DNA of 25,067 nt, from positions 1 through 25,067 of the forward strand of contig CAYFLU010000025.1 of the NCBI GenBank assembly GCA_964343975.1. Reading direction: 5' to 3'. The position numbers were made by a program, and so were the translations under genes. Below the pieces are notes generated by a model, which did no database searches, was not told the DNA's origin, and saw only the letters and a list, made by a program, of their open reading frames with translations. Below, one piece after another: positions 7,650 through 16,849 of the stretch. This DNA is from SCUN01 sp964343975 (lineage in GTDB: Bacteria; Acidobacteriota; Vicinamibacteria; Vicinamibacterales; SCN-69-37). The stretch's first letter is position 1. Each line of letters opens with the position of its first letter.

Positions 7650-8855
7650 TTACTCGCCGGCCAACTCTTGCAGCCGGCGGATGGCCTGGCCCACAAGGTT
7701 GTTCGGGGTCGAGGCCCCAGCCGTGAGGCCTACCACCAGGGGGCCAGACGGGAGCCAGTGCGTTGAGACCTCTTCCACCGCCTTGGCCGTCGACGGCAGG
7801 CCAATCGGGCGATGGCGGATCTCGGTGGCCGACACGAGGCAGCTCGGGTCGGCAATATGAAAGGTCGGGACCGTGTCGGCGCAGATGCGCGCCAAGTTGC
7901 AGGTATTAGAGGAGTTATAGCCGCCAATGACGACCATCAGGTCGAGCCGCTCCTCGGCCAGCATCTTCAGGACGGCGTCCTGACGCTCTTGGGTCGCCGA
8001 GCAGATCGTATCGAACGCTCGGAACCGGCTAGCCGCACTTTCCGCTCCATACCGATCGATCATCGCCGCCCGGAACATCTCGCCGATGGCCAGCGACTCG
8101 GTCATCAGCATCGTCGTCTGGTTTGCGCAGCCAATCCGCTCGAGGTGGCGATCCGGGTCGAACCCGGGCGACATCGCGTGGGCGAAGCGGGCCATGAACT
8201 CGGCGCGGTCACCCCGGCCACGGATGTAGTCACACGCCTGCGCGGCCTCGGCTTCATCGAGCACCACGAGGAAGTGGCCGCCAGGGTAGTCGAGCGCCTG
8301 AGACGCGGTGGCCCGCGTCTCCTCATGCTTGTACTTGCCGTGGATGATCGACGTGAAGCCGTCCTGCGCGTAGCGCCGGACGTTCTTCCACACGTTGAGC
8401 ACCGAGCCGCAGGTTGTATCGACGAGTGTGCAGCCACGCTTCTCGAGTGCCGCGAGTTCACTCACGGAGACGCCGAAGGCGGGCAGGATCACGACGTCGT
8501 TCGGTCCGAGCGAGGAGGCGTCCGCGCCGGGGTCGGTCAGGATTTCAATCCCCTGCGCGCGCAGCTGATCGTTGACGTGCGGGTTGTGGATGATCTCGCC
8601 GGTCAGGCACACGCGACGATCCGGGAACCGCTTCCGGGTCTGGTAGGCGTAGTCCACGGCGCGGTCGACACCGTAGCAAAAGCCGAACTCGCGCGCGAGG
8701 TGCAGGGTGAGGCGGCCGCGCGTCTGGACGAAGCCCTGCGCGCGCATCTCATCGACCACCGCGCTGTCATAGGCGGACGCCAGCTCCGCCGCGACTGCGG
8801 CCTTCATATTGAGGCCCTTGCGGAAGACGACGGTGTTCACGCTAACGGCGCTCAT
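7650..8855 (-). CDS. ispH: 4-hydroxy-3-methylbut-2-enyl diphosphate reductase, long form
   Basis: 401 aa, cytoplasmic iron-sulfur enzyme of the last MEP-pathway step (HMBPP to IPP and DMAPP). The three cluster cysteines are in GFCYGV (C60), DTTCGS (C149) and DTICSATQ (C285). Substrate-binding histidines lie in EIIHNP (H90) and KHEE (H177), with the catalytic Glu at 179, and further phosphate-binding residues in NQTT, NSSNTCN and GASTPN. It is longer than E. coli IspH (about 316 aa): it has an N-terminal extension and inserts as in the cyanobacterial/plant form. The start overlaps the end of the anti-sigma gene by 14 bases, so it is probably translated by coupling. MKAAVAAEL at codon 17 is an alternative start, but the upstream FRKG segment resembles the long-form N-terminus. 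Confidence 0.95.
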   Translation of the reverse strand: MSAVSVNTVVFRKGLNMKAAVAAELASAYDSAVVDEMRAQGFVQTRGRLTLHLAREFGFCYGVDRAVDYAYQTRKRFPDRRVCLTGEIIHNPHVNDQLRAQGIEILTDPGADASSLGPNDVVILPAFGVSVSELAALEKRGCTLVDTTCGSVLNVWKNVRRYAQDGFTSIIHGKYKHEETRATASQALDYPGGHFLVVLDEAEAAQACDYIRGRGDRAEFMARFAHAMSPGFDPDRHLERIGCANQTTMLMTESLAIGEMFRAAMIDRYGAESAASRFRAFDTICSATQERQDAVLKMLAEERLDLMVVIGGYNSSNTCNLARICADTVPTFHIADPSCLVSATEIRHRPIGLPSTAKAVEEVSTHWLPSGPLVVGLTAGASTPNNLVGQAIRRLQELAGE

Positions 8856-9435
8856 CTGACGCGCGCGCCACGTTGACCTGCGGCGTGAGCGTGTCGATGG
8901 CGCTGAGCGAGCGGATCTGTGGCTGGCTGATTTCCGAGTCGAGCAGGAGCAGGTCGGTGTCGGTCGCGCGCGCCGTTTCGGGCGCCTTCGGTGCGGTTTG
9001 CACGGCCGCCGCGCGGTCGGCCTCCGGTGTCGTCCAGAGGCTCATGCGTCCGCCGATCACGCCGAGTACGAGGCCCGCTGCCGCCGCCGCCGCAATCCAG
9101 CGGCTCGACACGCGATGGTCGTTCACCAGAGTGTTGTCGGCCACCGGCGCCACATGGCGGGGGAACGACAGGAGTCGGGCCGGGCGATCCGCCATTTCAA
9201 GTTTGCGGAGGATCTGCGCCTGTTGCACGGCCAGCCGTTCCTCGGGAAACGCCGCGTCGGCCTCGGCGATGCCGAGGTCGCGGGTCTGATCGAGCCAGCG
9301 ACCCATTTCACGCGCGCGGTCCGCGCAGAGCGTGCACGTGTCGAGGTGGGCCGGATGCGTGCCGGTGTACCAGATCTCCGCGAGGGTGTCATCCGAGAGG
9401 TGACCGCGGCGGAGCAGTGTGTCAGCGATGCGCAT
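8842..9435 (-). CDS. Membrane-bound zinc-finger anti-sigma factor
   Basis: 197 aa. The N-terminal domain contains HLDTCTLC, which fits the H-x3-C-x2-C motif of ZAS anti-sigma factors (H30, C34, C37). A single membrane segment follows at about 113-130 (WIAAAAAAGLVLGVIGGRM), then a periplasmic tail of about 65 residues without a recognisable fold. It should hold the ECF sigma factor encoded immediately upstream and release it on an envelope signal or redox change. It overlaps the sigma gene by 14 bases and ispH by 14 bases, so the three are likely translated in a coupled way. No protease site can be identified from sequence alone. Confidence 0.8.
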   Translation of the reverse strand: MRIADTLLRRGHLSDDTLAEIWYTGTHPAHLDTCTLCADRAREMGRWLDQTRDLGIAEADAAFPEERLAVQQAQILRKLEMADRPARLLSFPRHVAPVADNTLVNDHRVSSRWIAAAAAAGLVLGVIGGRMSLWTTPEADRAAAVQTAPKAPETARATDTDLLLLDSEISQPQIRSLSAIDTLTPQVNVARASDERR

Positions 9436-10087
9436 GGCGTGTTCTCCCTGCCGTACTTCGCGTTGCCGGAGCCAACAACGACCGGAGCCGACGAATAGCC
9501 CGAAACAAATGCACGCGAACCGTCGATTCGTTGAGCCCCGTCATGGCGCTCACTTCCCGCGACGTCTGGCCATCGAAATGGCTCAGCATGAAAATCAACC
9601 GCTGCCGTTCCGGCAACTTCGCGAGCGCCGCCGACAGCTGGGCTCGCCGTTCACCGGAGAGCACCTGGTCTTCCGGGCTGGGACCACGCGACGGCAGGTA
9701 TTCGGCCGGATCGCGCTCCTCACCCATGGCGTCGAGCTGCGGTGGGGCCATCCACCGCTCGCGCCGTCGCCGTGCCTTGAGCCGGTCCAGGCAACCGTTG
9801 ATCAGGATGCGGGTGAACCAGACTTCGAACGGCAAATCCTCGCGGAAGGTGCCGAGGTGCACGTAGGACTTCACAAACGCGTCCTGCACGGCCTCGTCAG
9901 CATCCGCCCCATCGCGCAGATAGTGAAACGCGATGCGGACCGCGCGTCGCTGATGCCGCTCGACCAGCTCGGCAAACCGCTCACGCGCGGCGTCGGTATG
10001 TCCCGCCGCCTGCAACGCCTTGACGTCGATGGCCACTCGGGCATCGGCCTCTCGGGGCGTGGCGGCAGGAGGAACAACCTCTGTCAT
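9422..10087 (-). CDS. ECF-family RNA polymerase sigma factor
   Basis: 221 aa. Region 2 spans about residues 38-110, with the core-binding segment ADADEAVQDAFVKSYVHLGTF and the -10 recognition helix around FEVWFTRILINGCLDRLKARRRR. A linker of about 45 residues separates it from region 4 (about 150-205: LPERQRLIFMLSHFDGQTSREVSAMTGL, then the recognition helix NESTVRVHLFRAIRRLRSLL). Regions 1.1 and 3 are absent, as expected for an ECF factor. Residues 1-37 are an extension rich in Ala and charged residues. Its product should be controlled by the overlapping zinc-finger anti-sigma gene. It lies 27 bases after the SpoIID-like gene and may be co-transcribed with it. No autoregulatory ECF promoter was recognised in that gap. 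Confidence 0.93.
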   Translation of the reverse strand: MTEVVPPAATPREADARVAIDVKALQAAGHTDAARERFAELVERHQRRAVRIAFHYLRDGADADEAVQDAFVKSYVHLGTFREDLPFEVWFTRILINGCLDRLKARRRRERWMAPPQLDAMGEERDPAEYLPSRGPSPEDQVLSGERRAQLSAALAKLPERQRLIFMLSHFDGQTSREVSAMTGLNESTVRVHLFRAIRRLRSLLAPATRSTAGRTRHAHR

Positions 10088-10114
10088 GGGGATACGTCCG
10101 CGGGCGTGTCGCGT

Positions 10115-11092
10115 TTACGGAATTCTACCATCCAGCCGGGAAACGGCTGTGCCCGGGAAGAAGTCGCTGAGGATGGCCCGCACCCCGGTGCCCCGTCGGG
10201 CCCGGGCCAGCATGCCCTGCTGGCAGAGGCCGACGCCATGGCCGAATCCGGTGCCGCTGAACTGATACCCGGTTCGTGTGCGCGTCACGGTAAACCGTGT
10301 GCTGGGCAGGCCTTTCGGCCCCAACACCCTCGTGAGCGCGGCCCGGAACTCATCGCCCCGCAGCTCGATCCACCGTGCGCCGGTGATCCGCACGGTCTCC
10401 GCGCGTCCGCTGGCATCGAAGGCCGCCACCGCTACATCGGTGATGGATGGGCCGACGGCTGTGGCCCGGTCGCCGTTGAGAGCCGACCGTACCTGTTCTT
10501 TCGTCACGGTGACCGTCCACGTCCGGTGCTGTACCTCCGGCACCGTGTCGGGTTCGGAAGGCAGATAGGGGAGGGGGGCGGTGCCCCAGACCTGAGCCGG
10601 CGAGGCCGTGTGCCCGCCACAGTCGGCGTGGAAGACCGCGTCGATCGGCCGGCCCTGCCAGGTCAGCACCTGGCCTGCCGTGCGCGCGGCGGCCTGCCGC
10701 ACCGCGGTCGCAAACCGCGACGTGCCGAGCCGGGCCGGCTCGTAGAGCTGGCAGTGCGTGGTGTCGCACACGTCGAAGCCCTCCGAGGCGTGACGGCCCA
10801 GATGGGCGACGGCATAGGTCCGTGCCACAACCGTCTGCGCGTCGTACACCGTGGCGACCGTGTTGGTCGATTCGCCGACCGGCGTGATCTCCGACACCGC
10901 GGTCCCCGCGACGTAGTCCTCGAACGCAACCGTCACCACGCGCGTGCCGACGCGCACCCGGATCTCGGACGGCGCGTGCGCGGCCACCGTGTACGGCCAG
11001 AGCGTCGGCGGGGTGAGTCCCGCGCTGCCGCAGCCGGCTGCCGCCACGATCAGCAGGGCGAGCACCACGCGAGATCCGATCCGCACACACAT
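10115..11092 (-). CDS. SpoIID/LytB-domain protein, probable lipoprotein
   Basis: 325 aa. The N-terminus has a hydrophobic segment ending in AAAGC, a plausible lipobox with C21 as the lipidated residue, so it is probably anchored in a membrane. The SpoIID/LytB domain fills the rest: E68 in AVSEITP is the likely catalytic acid, followed by AQTVVARTYA (85-94), DVCDTTHCQLY (107-117), FHADCGGHTAS (154-164) and GFGHGVGLCQQGM (282-294). SpoIID is a lytic transglycosylase acting on denuded peptidoglycan; family members in non-spore-formers presumably trim the wall. It is the first gene of the minus-strand cluster, divergent from the histidine kinase with a 66-bp gap. A wall enzyme next to an ECF module fits an envelope-maintenance role, which is inference. 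Confidence 0.88.
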   Translation of the reverse strand: MCVRIGSRVVLALLIVAAAGCGSAGLTPPTLWPYTVAAHAPSEIRVRVGTRVVTVAFEDYVAGTAVSEITPVGESTNTVATVYDAQTVVARTYAVAHLGRHASEGFDVCDTTHCQLYEPARLGTSRFATAVRQAAARTAGQVLTWQGRPIDAVFHADCGGHTASPAQVWGTAPLPYLPSEPDTVPEVQHRTWTVTVTKEQVRSALNGDRATAVGPSITDVAVAAFDASGRAETVRITGARWIELRGDEFRAALTRVLGPKGLPSTRFTVTRTRTGYQFSGTGFGHGVGLCQQGMLARARRGTGVRAILSDFFPGTAVSRLDGRIP

Positions 11093-11158
11093 ATCCGAAG
11101 GTGTATCGGTCCGAAATCATCGTAGGCTTAAGGCGCCCCCAGCACCCGAGCGGAAGGA

Positions 11159-13564
11159 ATGGCAATCACCGAGCCGGTGCTTCTCGTTGACGATGACCCG
11201 TTCGTCCTTGGCCTGCTGTCGCATGTGGCCGAAGGCCGCGGTGTCCGTGTGACCGCCGTGACGTCGGCCGAGTCGGCCGAGTCGGCCGCGGCCGCGCAGG
11301 CGTTTGGCGTCGCGGTGATCGATCTGCGTCTCGGGACCGCCTCCGGACTCGAACTCGTGCGCCGGCTGCGTACGCGTGATCCCGACATCGAGACGATCGT
11401 CATCTCCGCCGACCGGCGGTTGTCGAGCGCGCTCGAAAGCTTCGAGCACGAGATTTTCGCGTTCCTCCCCAAGCCGCTCGATCCCGCTCACGTGCTGGCC
11501 ACCGTCGAGCGCGCCGCCGAACACCGGCGCGACACGCTCGAGCGACGACGGCTCACGTGGGAACTGGCGCTCCTGAATGAGGTGGCGGAACTGCTGGCCT
11601 CCACGCTCGACATCGACGCCGTGTTTGGCCGCGCCATCGAGCGGGTCAGCGCGGCCTTCGATGGTCGCTGGGCCTTCATCCGCGTCCGCCCCGCGTTTGG
11701 CGGACCGCCGGCGGCGGTCGCCGCTGTGGGGCTCGACGTGTCGCGCGTCGACGAGATCTACCGCACGGCGGCGATGCCGCTCACGAGCGACGGCGTGTTT
11801 GCGACGGGCCGCGCCACGCGCATCAACGCGGACGAGCGCCCCGCGATCGTGTCGGGCGTGGCCAATGAACCGGCGTGGCGCGCCGCGATCTCCGTGCCGA
11901 TTGCGACGGGCCACGACTTGATCGGCGTCCTGACGCTCGTCGCCGACACCCGCCGCGCCTTTACCGATGACGACGAGCGCTTGCTCGTGACGATCGGGCG
12001 TCAGTTCGGCGTGGCCGTGTCGAACGCGCACCTCTATCAGCGCGTGCACCGCGCGAAGAGCGAGTGGGAGCGCACGTTCGACGCGATCAGCGATCCGATC
12101 GCGGTCTTCGGGGCCGACCGCCGCTCACTGCGCATGAATGCGGCGCTCGCCGCCTTGCACGGATGGGCGATCACCGACACTCAAGGGCGGACGTGCGCGG
12201 AGACCGGGCTGTGTGGTGGTGATCGGCCCGACTGTCTCGTGGCGCGCGCACTCGGCGACGGACAGCCGCATCGCGCAGAGATCGTCACCGGCGACGGCCG
12301 GATCTTCGCCGTCACGACCCTGCCGGTGCCGGGCGCGAGCGCGGCCGTGTTGTTCGCGAAAGAAGTGACGGAAGAGCGCGCGCAGGCAAGACGGCTCGCG
12401 GCGCTCGGTGCGGAGTTGTCCGCTGCCAACGCGCAGTTGACCGAAGCGATCGGCCGCCTGCAGGCGACGCAGGCGCAGCTCGTGCAGAGCGAGAAGTTGT
12501 CGGCGATCGGGCAACTGGTCGCGGGCGTGGCGCACGAACTCAACAACCCGCTCACGAGCATCATCGGCTACACGCAACTGGTGCAGGAAGCGCTGGCGCA
12601 TCCCGGCGACGCGCCACTCGATCGTGCCGCACTCGGCGACGATGTCGGTCGCGTGTTGTCCGAAGCGGATCGCGCCGCGCGCATCGTCCGCAATCTCCTG
12701 ACGTTCGCGCGACGCCAGACCTCGTCGCGTGTCGCGACCGATCTGGCCGAACTGTGCCGCCGCGTGCTGGAACTGCGGCGCTACGACCATCAGGTGCGCC
12801 ACGTCGATGTGGCGCTGACGGTGGATGGCCCCGTGCCGCCGGCGTTCGTCGACGACAATCAGATGCAGCAGGCGCTCCTCAATCTCGTGCTGAATGCCGA
12901 ACAGGCCATGCGCACGACGTCCCATCCGCGTCTGGCCGTGTCGGTGTCGGTGGAGCCGCATGCGGGGGCGGTGCTGATCGCGATCACCGACAACGGCCAC
13001 GGCATCGAGGCGGAACATCTGCCGCGGGTGTTCGATCCGTTCTTCACCACCCGGGACGTCGGCGAAGGCACCGGACTCGGGTTGAGCATCGTGTACGGGA
13101 TCGTGCGCGATCACGGCGGCCAGATCTGGGCGGAGAGTGCGCACGGCCGCACGACGTTCTTCGTCCGGGTGCCGGTGCGGATGTCCGATGGCGCCGAGCC
13201 GGTGCGGGCCCTGGTCGCGCACACCGAACAGAGCAGCCGCGACTACTTCGTGGCCGCGCTCGCCGGGTGGGGCTGCTCGGTGCGCGCCGCCGCCACGGTC
13301 CATGACACCGTTACACAGATCGCGCGCGGCGACATCGAGCTCGTCTTGCTCGATCCGGCGATGATCGAGCGAAATCTGGCGGAATTCCGGCAGGAATGGG
13401 CCGCACTGCCCGCGCCGCCACGGATGATCGCCATCGATCCGCCCAGTGTCTCGGCCGACGCGGGCCAATTTCTGCGGGAAACCGCCGCGTTTGTGTTACC
13501 TCCGCCGTTCGACCTGCCGCACCTCCGCGCCGCCACGCTTGCGGCGCTCCGCAGGCCAATTTAG
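11159..13564 (+). CDS. Hybrid sensor histidine kinase: REC-GAF-PAS-HisKA-HATPase plus degenerate receiver
   Basis: 801 aa, apparently soluble. The N-terminal receiver (about 6-122) has the acidic triplet DDD (11-13), phosphoacceptor D55, S83 and K105. A GAF domain spans roughly 137-292 and a PAS domain 302-405, the latter with three cysteines (C346, C352, C359). A coiled stretch (405-445) leads to HisKA, with phosphoacceptor H459 in VAHELNNPLTS. The HATPase domain has an N box (LLNLVLNAEQ), a G1 box (DNGHGIE), the F box DPFFTT and GEGTGLGLS. The last 120 residues (682-801) look like a second receiver lacking key residues: LVAHTE replaces the acidic pair and LPPPFD lacks the lysine, although LLDP keeps an aspartate. 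No output partner is encoded nearby. AAGGA is very close to the ATG, so a start at the GTG of codon 7 is possible. Confidence 0.9.
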   Translation: MAITEPVLLVDDDPFVLGLLSHVAEGRGVRVTAVTSAESAESAAAAQAFGVAVIDLRLGTASGLELVRRLRTRDPDIETIVISADRRLSSALESFEHEIFAFLPKPLDPAHVLATVERAAEHRRDTLERRRLTWELALLNEVAELLASTLDIDAVFGRAIERVSAAFDGRWAFIRVRPAFGGPPAAVAAVGLDVSRVDEIYRTAAMPLTSDGVFATGRATRINADERPAIVSGVANEPAWRAAISVPIATGHDLIGVLTLVADTRRAFTDDDERLLVTIGRQFGVAVSNAHLYQRVHRAKSEWERTFDAISDPIAVFGADRRSLRMNAALAALHGWAITDTQGRTCAETGLCGGDRPDCLVARALGDGQPHRAEIVTGDGRIFAVTTLPVPGASAAVLFAKEVTEERAQARRLAALGAELSAANAQLTEAIGRLQATQAQLVQSEKLSAIGQLVAGVAHELNNPLTSIIGYTQLVQEALAHPGDAPLDRAALGDDVGRVLSEADRAARIVRNLLTFARRQTSSRVATDLAELCRRVLELRRYDHQVRHVDVALTVDGPVPPAFVDDNQMQQALLNLVLNAEQAMRTTSHPRLAVSVSVEPHAGAVLIAITDNGHGIEAEHLPRVFDPFFTTRDVGEGTGLGLSIVYGIVRDHGGQIWAESAHGRTTFFVRVPVRMSDGAEPVRALVAHTEQSSRDYFVAALAGWGCSVRAAATVHDTVTQIARGDIELVLLDPAMIERNLAEFRQEWAALPAPPRMIAIDPPSVSADAGQFLRETAAFVLPPPFDLPHLRAATLAALRRPI

Positions 13565-13567
13565 ACT
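13539..13567 (+). promoter_or_regulatory. Candidate sigma70-type promoter for pckA
   Basis: TTGCGG (13539-13544) and TAGACT (13562-13567) are separated by exactly 17 bases. The -10 hexamer overlaps the stop codon of the kinase gene and is identical to the -10 of the strong promoter at 16827. The start point would be near 13574, giving a short leader with AGGAG before the pckA ATG at 13600. The -35 match is only to TTG, so this is a moderate prediction. Confidence 0.4.
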
Positions 13568-13599
13568 TAAGTGTTTGGCTTGGGGACTCAGGAGACGAC

Positions 13600-15192
13600 A
13601 TGTCACAGAGTGAACGGAAAGTCGGGCTCGACGCGGTGGGGATGAACAAGACGGGCACGACGCATTGGAACCTCGGCGTCGCGGCTCTCTATGAGCATGC
13701 AATTCGTCGCGGCGAAGGCTCGCTGTCGAAGGACGGCGCGTTCGTGTGCAGCACGGGCAAGTACACCGGCCGATCGCCCAACGACAAGTTCGTGGTGAAG
13801 GAAGCTTCCAGCGAGAAGAACGTCGACTGGGGCAAGGTGAACAAACCGTTCGATCCCGCGAAGTTCGAGGCGCTGCACAAGCGCATGATGGCCTACGCGG
13901 CGGAGAAGGAACTCTTCGTACTCGATGCGTACGCGGGCGCGGACCCGGCGTACCGTCTGCCGGTGCGAATCGTCACGGAACTCGCGTGGCACAACATGTT
14001 CGTGCGCAACATGTTCATCCCGGAAAACGATCCGGCGAAGCAGGCCGCGCATGAGCCGCAGTTCACCGTCATCGACATCCCGTCGTTCAAGGCCGATCCG
14101 GCCGTCGACGGCACGCTTTCGGAGACGTTCATCATCCTCAGCTTCGACAAGAAGCTCGTGCTCGTCGGCGGCACCGAATACGCCGGCGAAATGAAGAAGT
14201 CGATCTTTACGGTCATGAACTACCTGCTGCCGCTGAAGGACACGATGCCGATGCACTGCTCGGCCAACATCGGCGAAGCGGGCGACACGGCCCTCTTCTT
14301 CGGTCTCTCGGGCACGGGCAAGACGACGTTGTCGAGCGATCCGAACCGCGGCCTGATCGGCGACGACGAGCACGGCTGGTCGGCGCACGGCGTGTTCAAC
14401 TTCGAAGGCGGCTGCTACGCGAAGACGATCAAGCTCTCGGCGGAAGCCGAGCCGCAGATCTACGCGACCACCAAGCGCTTCGGCACGGTCCTCGAGAACG
14501 TGGTGATGGATCCGGCCACGCGCACGGTGGACTTCGACGACGCGTCGCGCACCGAGAACACGCGCTGCTCGTACCCGCTCAACTACATCGACAACGCGGT
14601 GCCGAGCGGTCAGGGCGGACATCCGAAGAACGTGGTGATGCTCACGGCCGACGCCTTCGGCGTGCTGCCGCCGATCGCGCGTCTGTCGCCGGATGCGGCG
14701 CAGTATCACTTCCTCTCGGGCTACACGGCGAAGGTGGCCGGCACCGAGCGTGGCGTGAAGGAGCCGTCGGCGACCTTCAGCACGTGCTTCGGCGCGCCGT
14801 TCATGGTGTGGGATCCGAACGTGTACGCGAAGCTGCTCGGCGACCGCCTCTCGAAGCACCAGTCGCGCGTGTGGCTCGTGAACACCGGCTGGACCGGCGG
14901 CCCGTACGGCGTCGGCTCGCGCATGAAGATCGCCTACACCCGCGCCATGATCACGGCCGCCCTCACCGGCGCGCTCGATAGCGTGGGCTACGAGAAGGAT
15001 CCGATCTTCAATCTCGACGTCCCGAGCAGCTGCCCGGGCGTGCCGTCCGACGTGCTCAATCCGAAGAACACCTGGAAGGATGGGGCGGCCTACGACGCGC
15101 AGGCGAAGAAGCTCGCCGAGATGTTCAAGGAGAACTTCAAGAAGTTCGAAGCCACGGCCTCCCCGGCCGTGAAGGCCGCCGGCCCGAAGTAA
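13600..15192 (+). CDS. pckA: Phosphoenolpyruvate carboxykinase (ATP)
   Basis: 530 aa, the usual length of the ATP-dependent enzyme that converts oxaloacetate and ATP to PEP, CO2 and ADP in gluconeogenesis. Visible signatures are YTGRSPNDKF (55-64), HCSANIGE, the P-loop GLSGTGKTT (235-243) followed by LSSDPNR, GDDEHGW with the metal and nucleotide ligands, and FEGGCYAK. The C-terminal part has the expected SGYTAKVAGTE, CFGAPF and NTGWTGGPYG blocks. An upstream in-frame ATG at 13396 lies inside the kinase gene and is rejected; the ATG at 13600 has AGGAG six bases before it and begins the conserved protein. It is followed by a textbook terminator, so it is probably a single-gene transcript or co-transcribed with the kinase 35 bp upstream. 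Confidence 0.97.
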   Translation: MSQSERKVGLDAVGMNKTGTTHWNLGVAALYEHAIRRGEGSLSKDGAFVCSTGKYTGRSPNDKFVVKEASSEKNVDWGKVNKPFDPAKFEALHKRMMAYAAEKELFVLDAYAGADPAYRLPVRIVTELAWHNMFVRNMFIPENDPAKQAAHEPQFTVIDIPSFKADPAVDGTLSETFIILSFDKKLVLVGGTEYAGEMKKSIFTVMNYLLPLKDTMPMHCSANIGEAGDTALFFGLSGTGKTTLSSDPNRGLIGDDEHGWSAHGVFNFEGGCYAKTIKLSAEAEPQIYATTKRFGTVLENVVMDPATRTVDFDDASRTENTRCSYPLNYIDNAVPSGQGGHPKNVVMLTADAFGVLPPIARLSPDAAQYHFLSGYTAKVAGTERGVKEPSATFSTCFGAPFMVWDPNVYAKLLGDRLSKHQSRVWLVNTGWTGGPYGVGSRMKIAYTRAMITAALTGALDSVGYEKDPIFNLDVPSSCPGVPSDVLNPKNTWKDGAAYDAQAKKLAEMFKENFKKFEATASPAVKAAGPK

Positions 15193-15226
15193 GCACGTCA
15201 GAAAGAGGGCGGTCGCATCACAGACC

Positions 15227-15259
15227 CGGCCGGACGCCGTCGAGGCGTCCGGCCGTTTT
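15227..15259 (+). terminator. Rho-independent terminator after pckA
   Basis: A perfect 12-bp GC-rich stem (CGGCCGGACGCC at 15227-15238 with its complement at 15244-15255) closes a five-base loop and is followed by TTTTCATTTG. It begins 34 bases after the pckA stop. The next gene starts only 25 bases beyond it. Confidence 0.9.
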
Positions 15260-15284
15260 CATTTGTCCGGTAACATAGGCGCCA

Positions 15285-16724
<1,440 letters not shown>

Positions 16725-16734
16725 GCGAACAGTT

Positions 16735-16758
16735 GGTCGGCTGAGGCGGCGGCCGACC
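16735..16758 (+). terminator. Weak hairpin after gatB
   Basis: GGTCGGC (16735-16741) pairs with GCCGACC (16752-16758) around a ten-base loop, ten bases after the gatB stop. No U tract follows. A second palindrome, CCTCCGGAGG, lies at 16757-16766. Either could slow or end transcription, but neither is a convincing intrinsic terminator. Confidence 0.3.
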
Positions 16759-16803
16759 TCCGGAGGACCTCGGGAGTCGTTTGGGCCCTTTTGACGCCTC
16801 CGG

Positions 16804-16832
16804 TTGACACACGGTTGTCATCTGCCTAGACT
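16804..16832 (+). promoter_or_regulatory. Strong sigma70-type promoter with overlapping operator-like dyad
   Basis: A perfect -35 hexamer TTGACA (16804-16809), a 17-base spacer and TAGACT (16827-16832) make the best promoter match found in the window. The start point would be near 16839, eleven bases before the ATG of the 104-aa gene. The -35 box is part of an inverted repeat, TGACA (16805-16809) and TGTCA (16816-16820), whose half-site centres are 11 bp apart. That is one helical turn, suitable for a dimeric repressor or regulator. The dyad could be chance. Confidence 0.65.
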
Positions 16833-16849
16833 GAAGTTGCTTAGCGTTC

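Noticed and set aside
11267..11293. Short 9-bp repeat (GTCGGCCGA) inside the kinase gene
   Set aside because: It encodes an Ala/Glu/Ser stretch in a surface helix of the receiver domain; ordinary coding low complexity.
12125..13468. 447-codon minus-strand frame inside the histidine kinase
   Set aside because: The plus-strand frame carries the HisKA and HATPase motifs; the opposite frame is a shadow.
13396..13599. N-terminal extension of PckA from an in-frame ATG
   Set aside because: The extra 68 codons overlap the end of the kinase gene and read as Arg/Pro-rich shadow; the ATG at 13600 has a good ribosome-binding site and begins the conserved protein.
13603..14859. 418-codon minus-strand frame inside pckA
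   Set aside because: pckA signatures on the plus strand are unmistakable; the other frame has only Arg/Val-rich shadow sequence.
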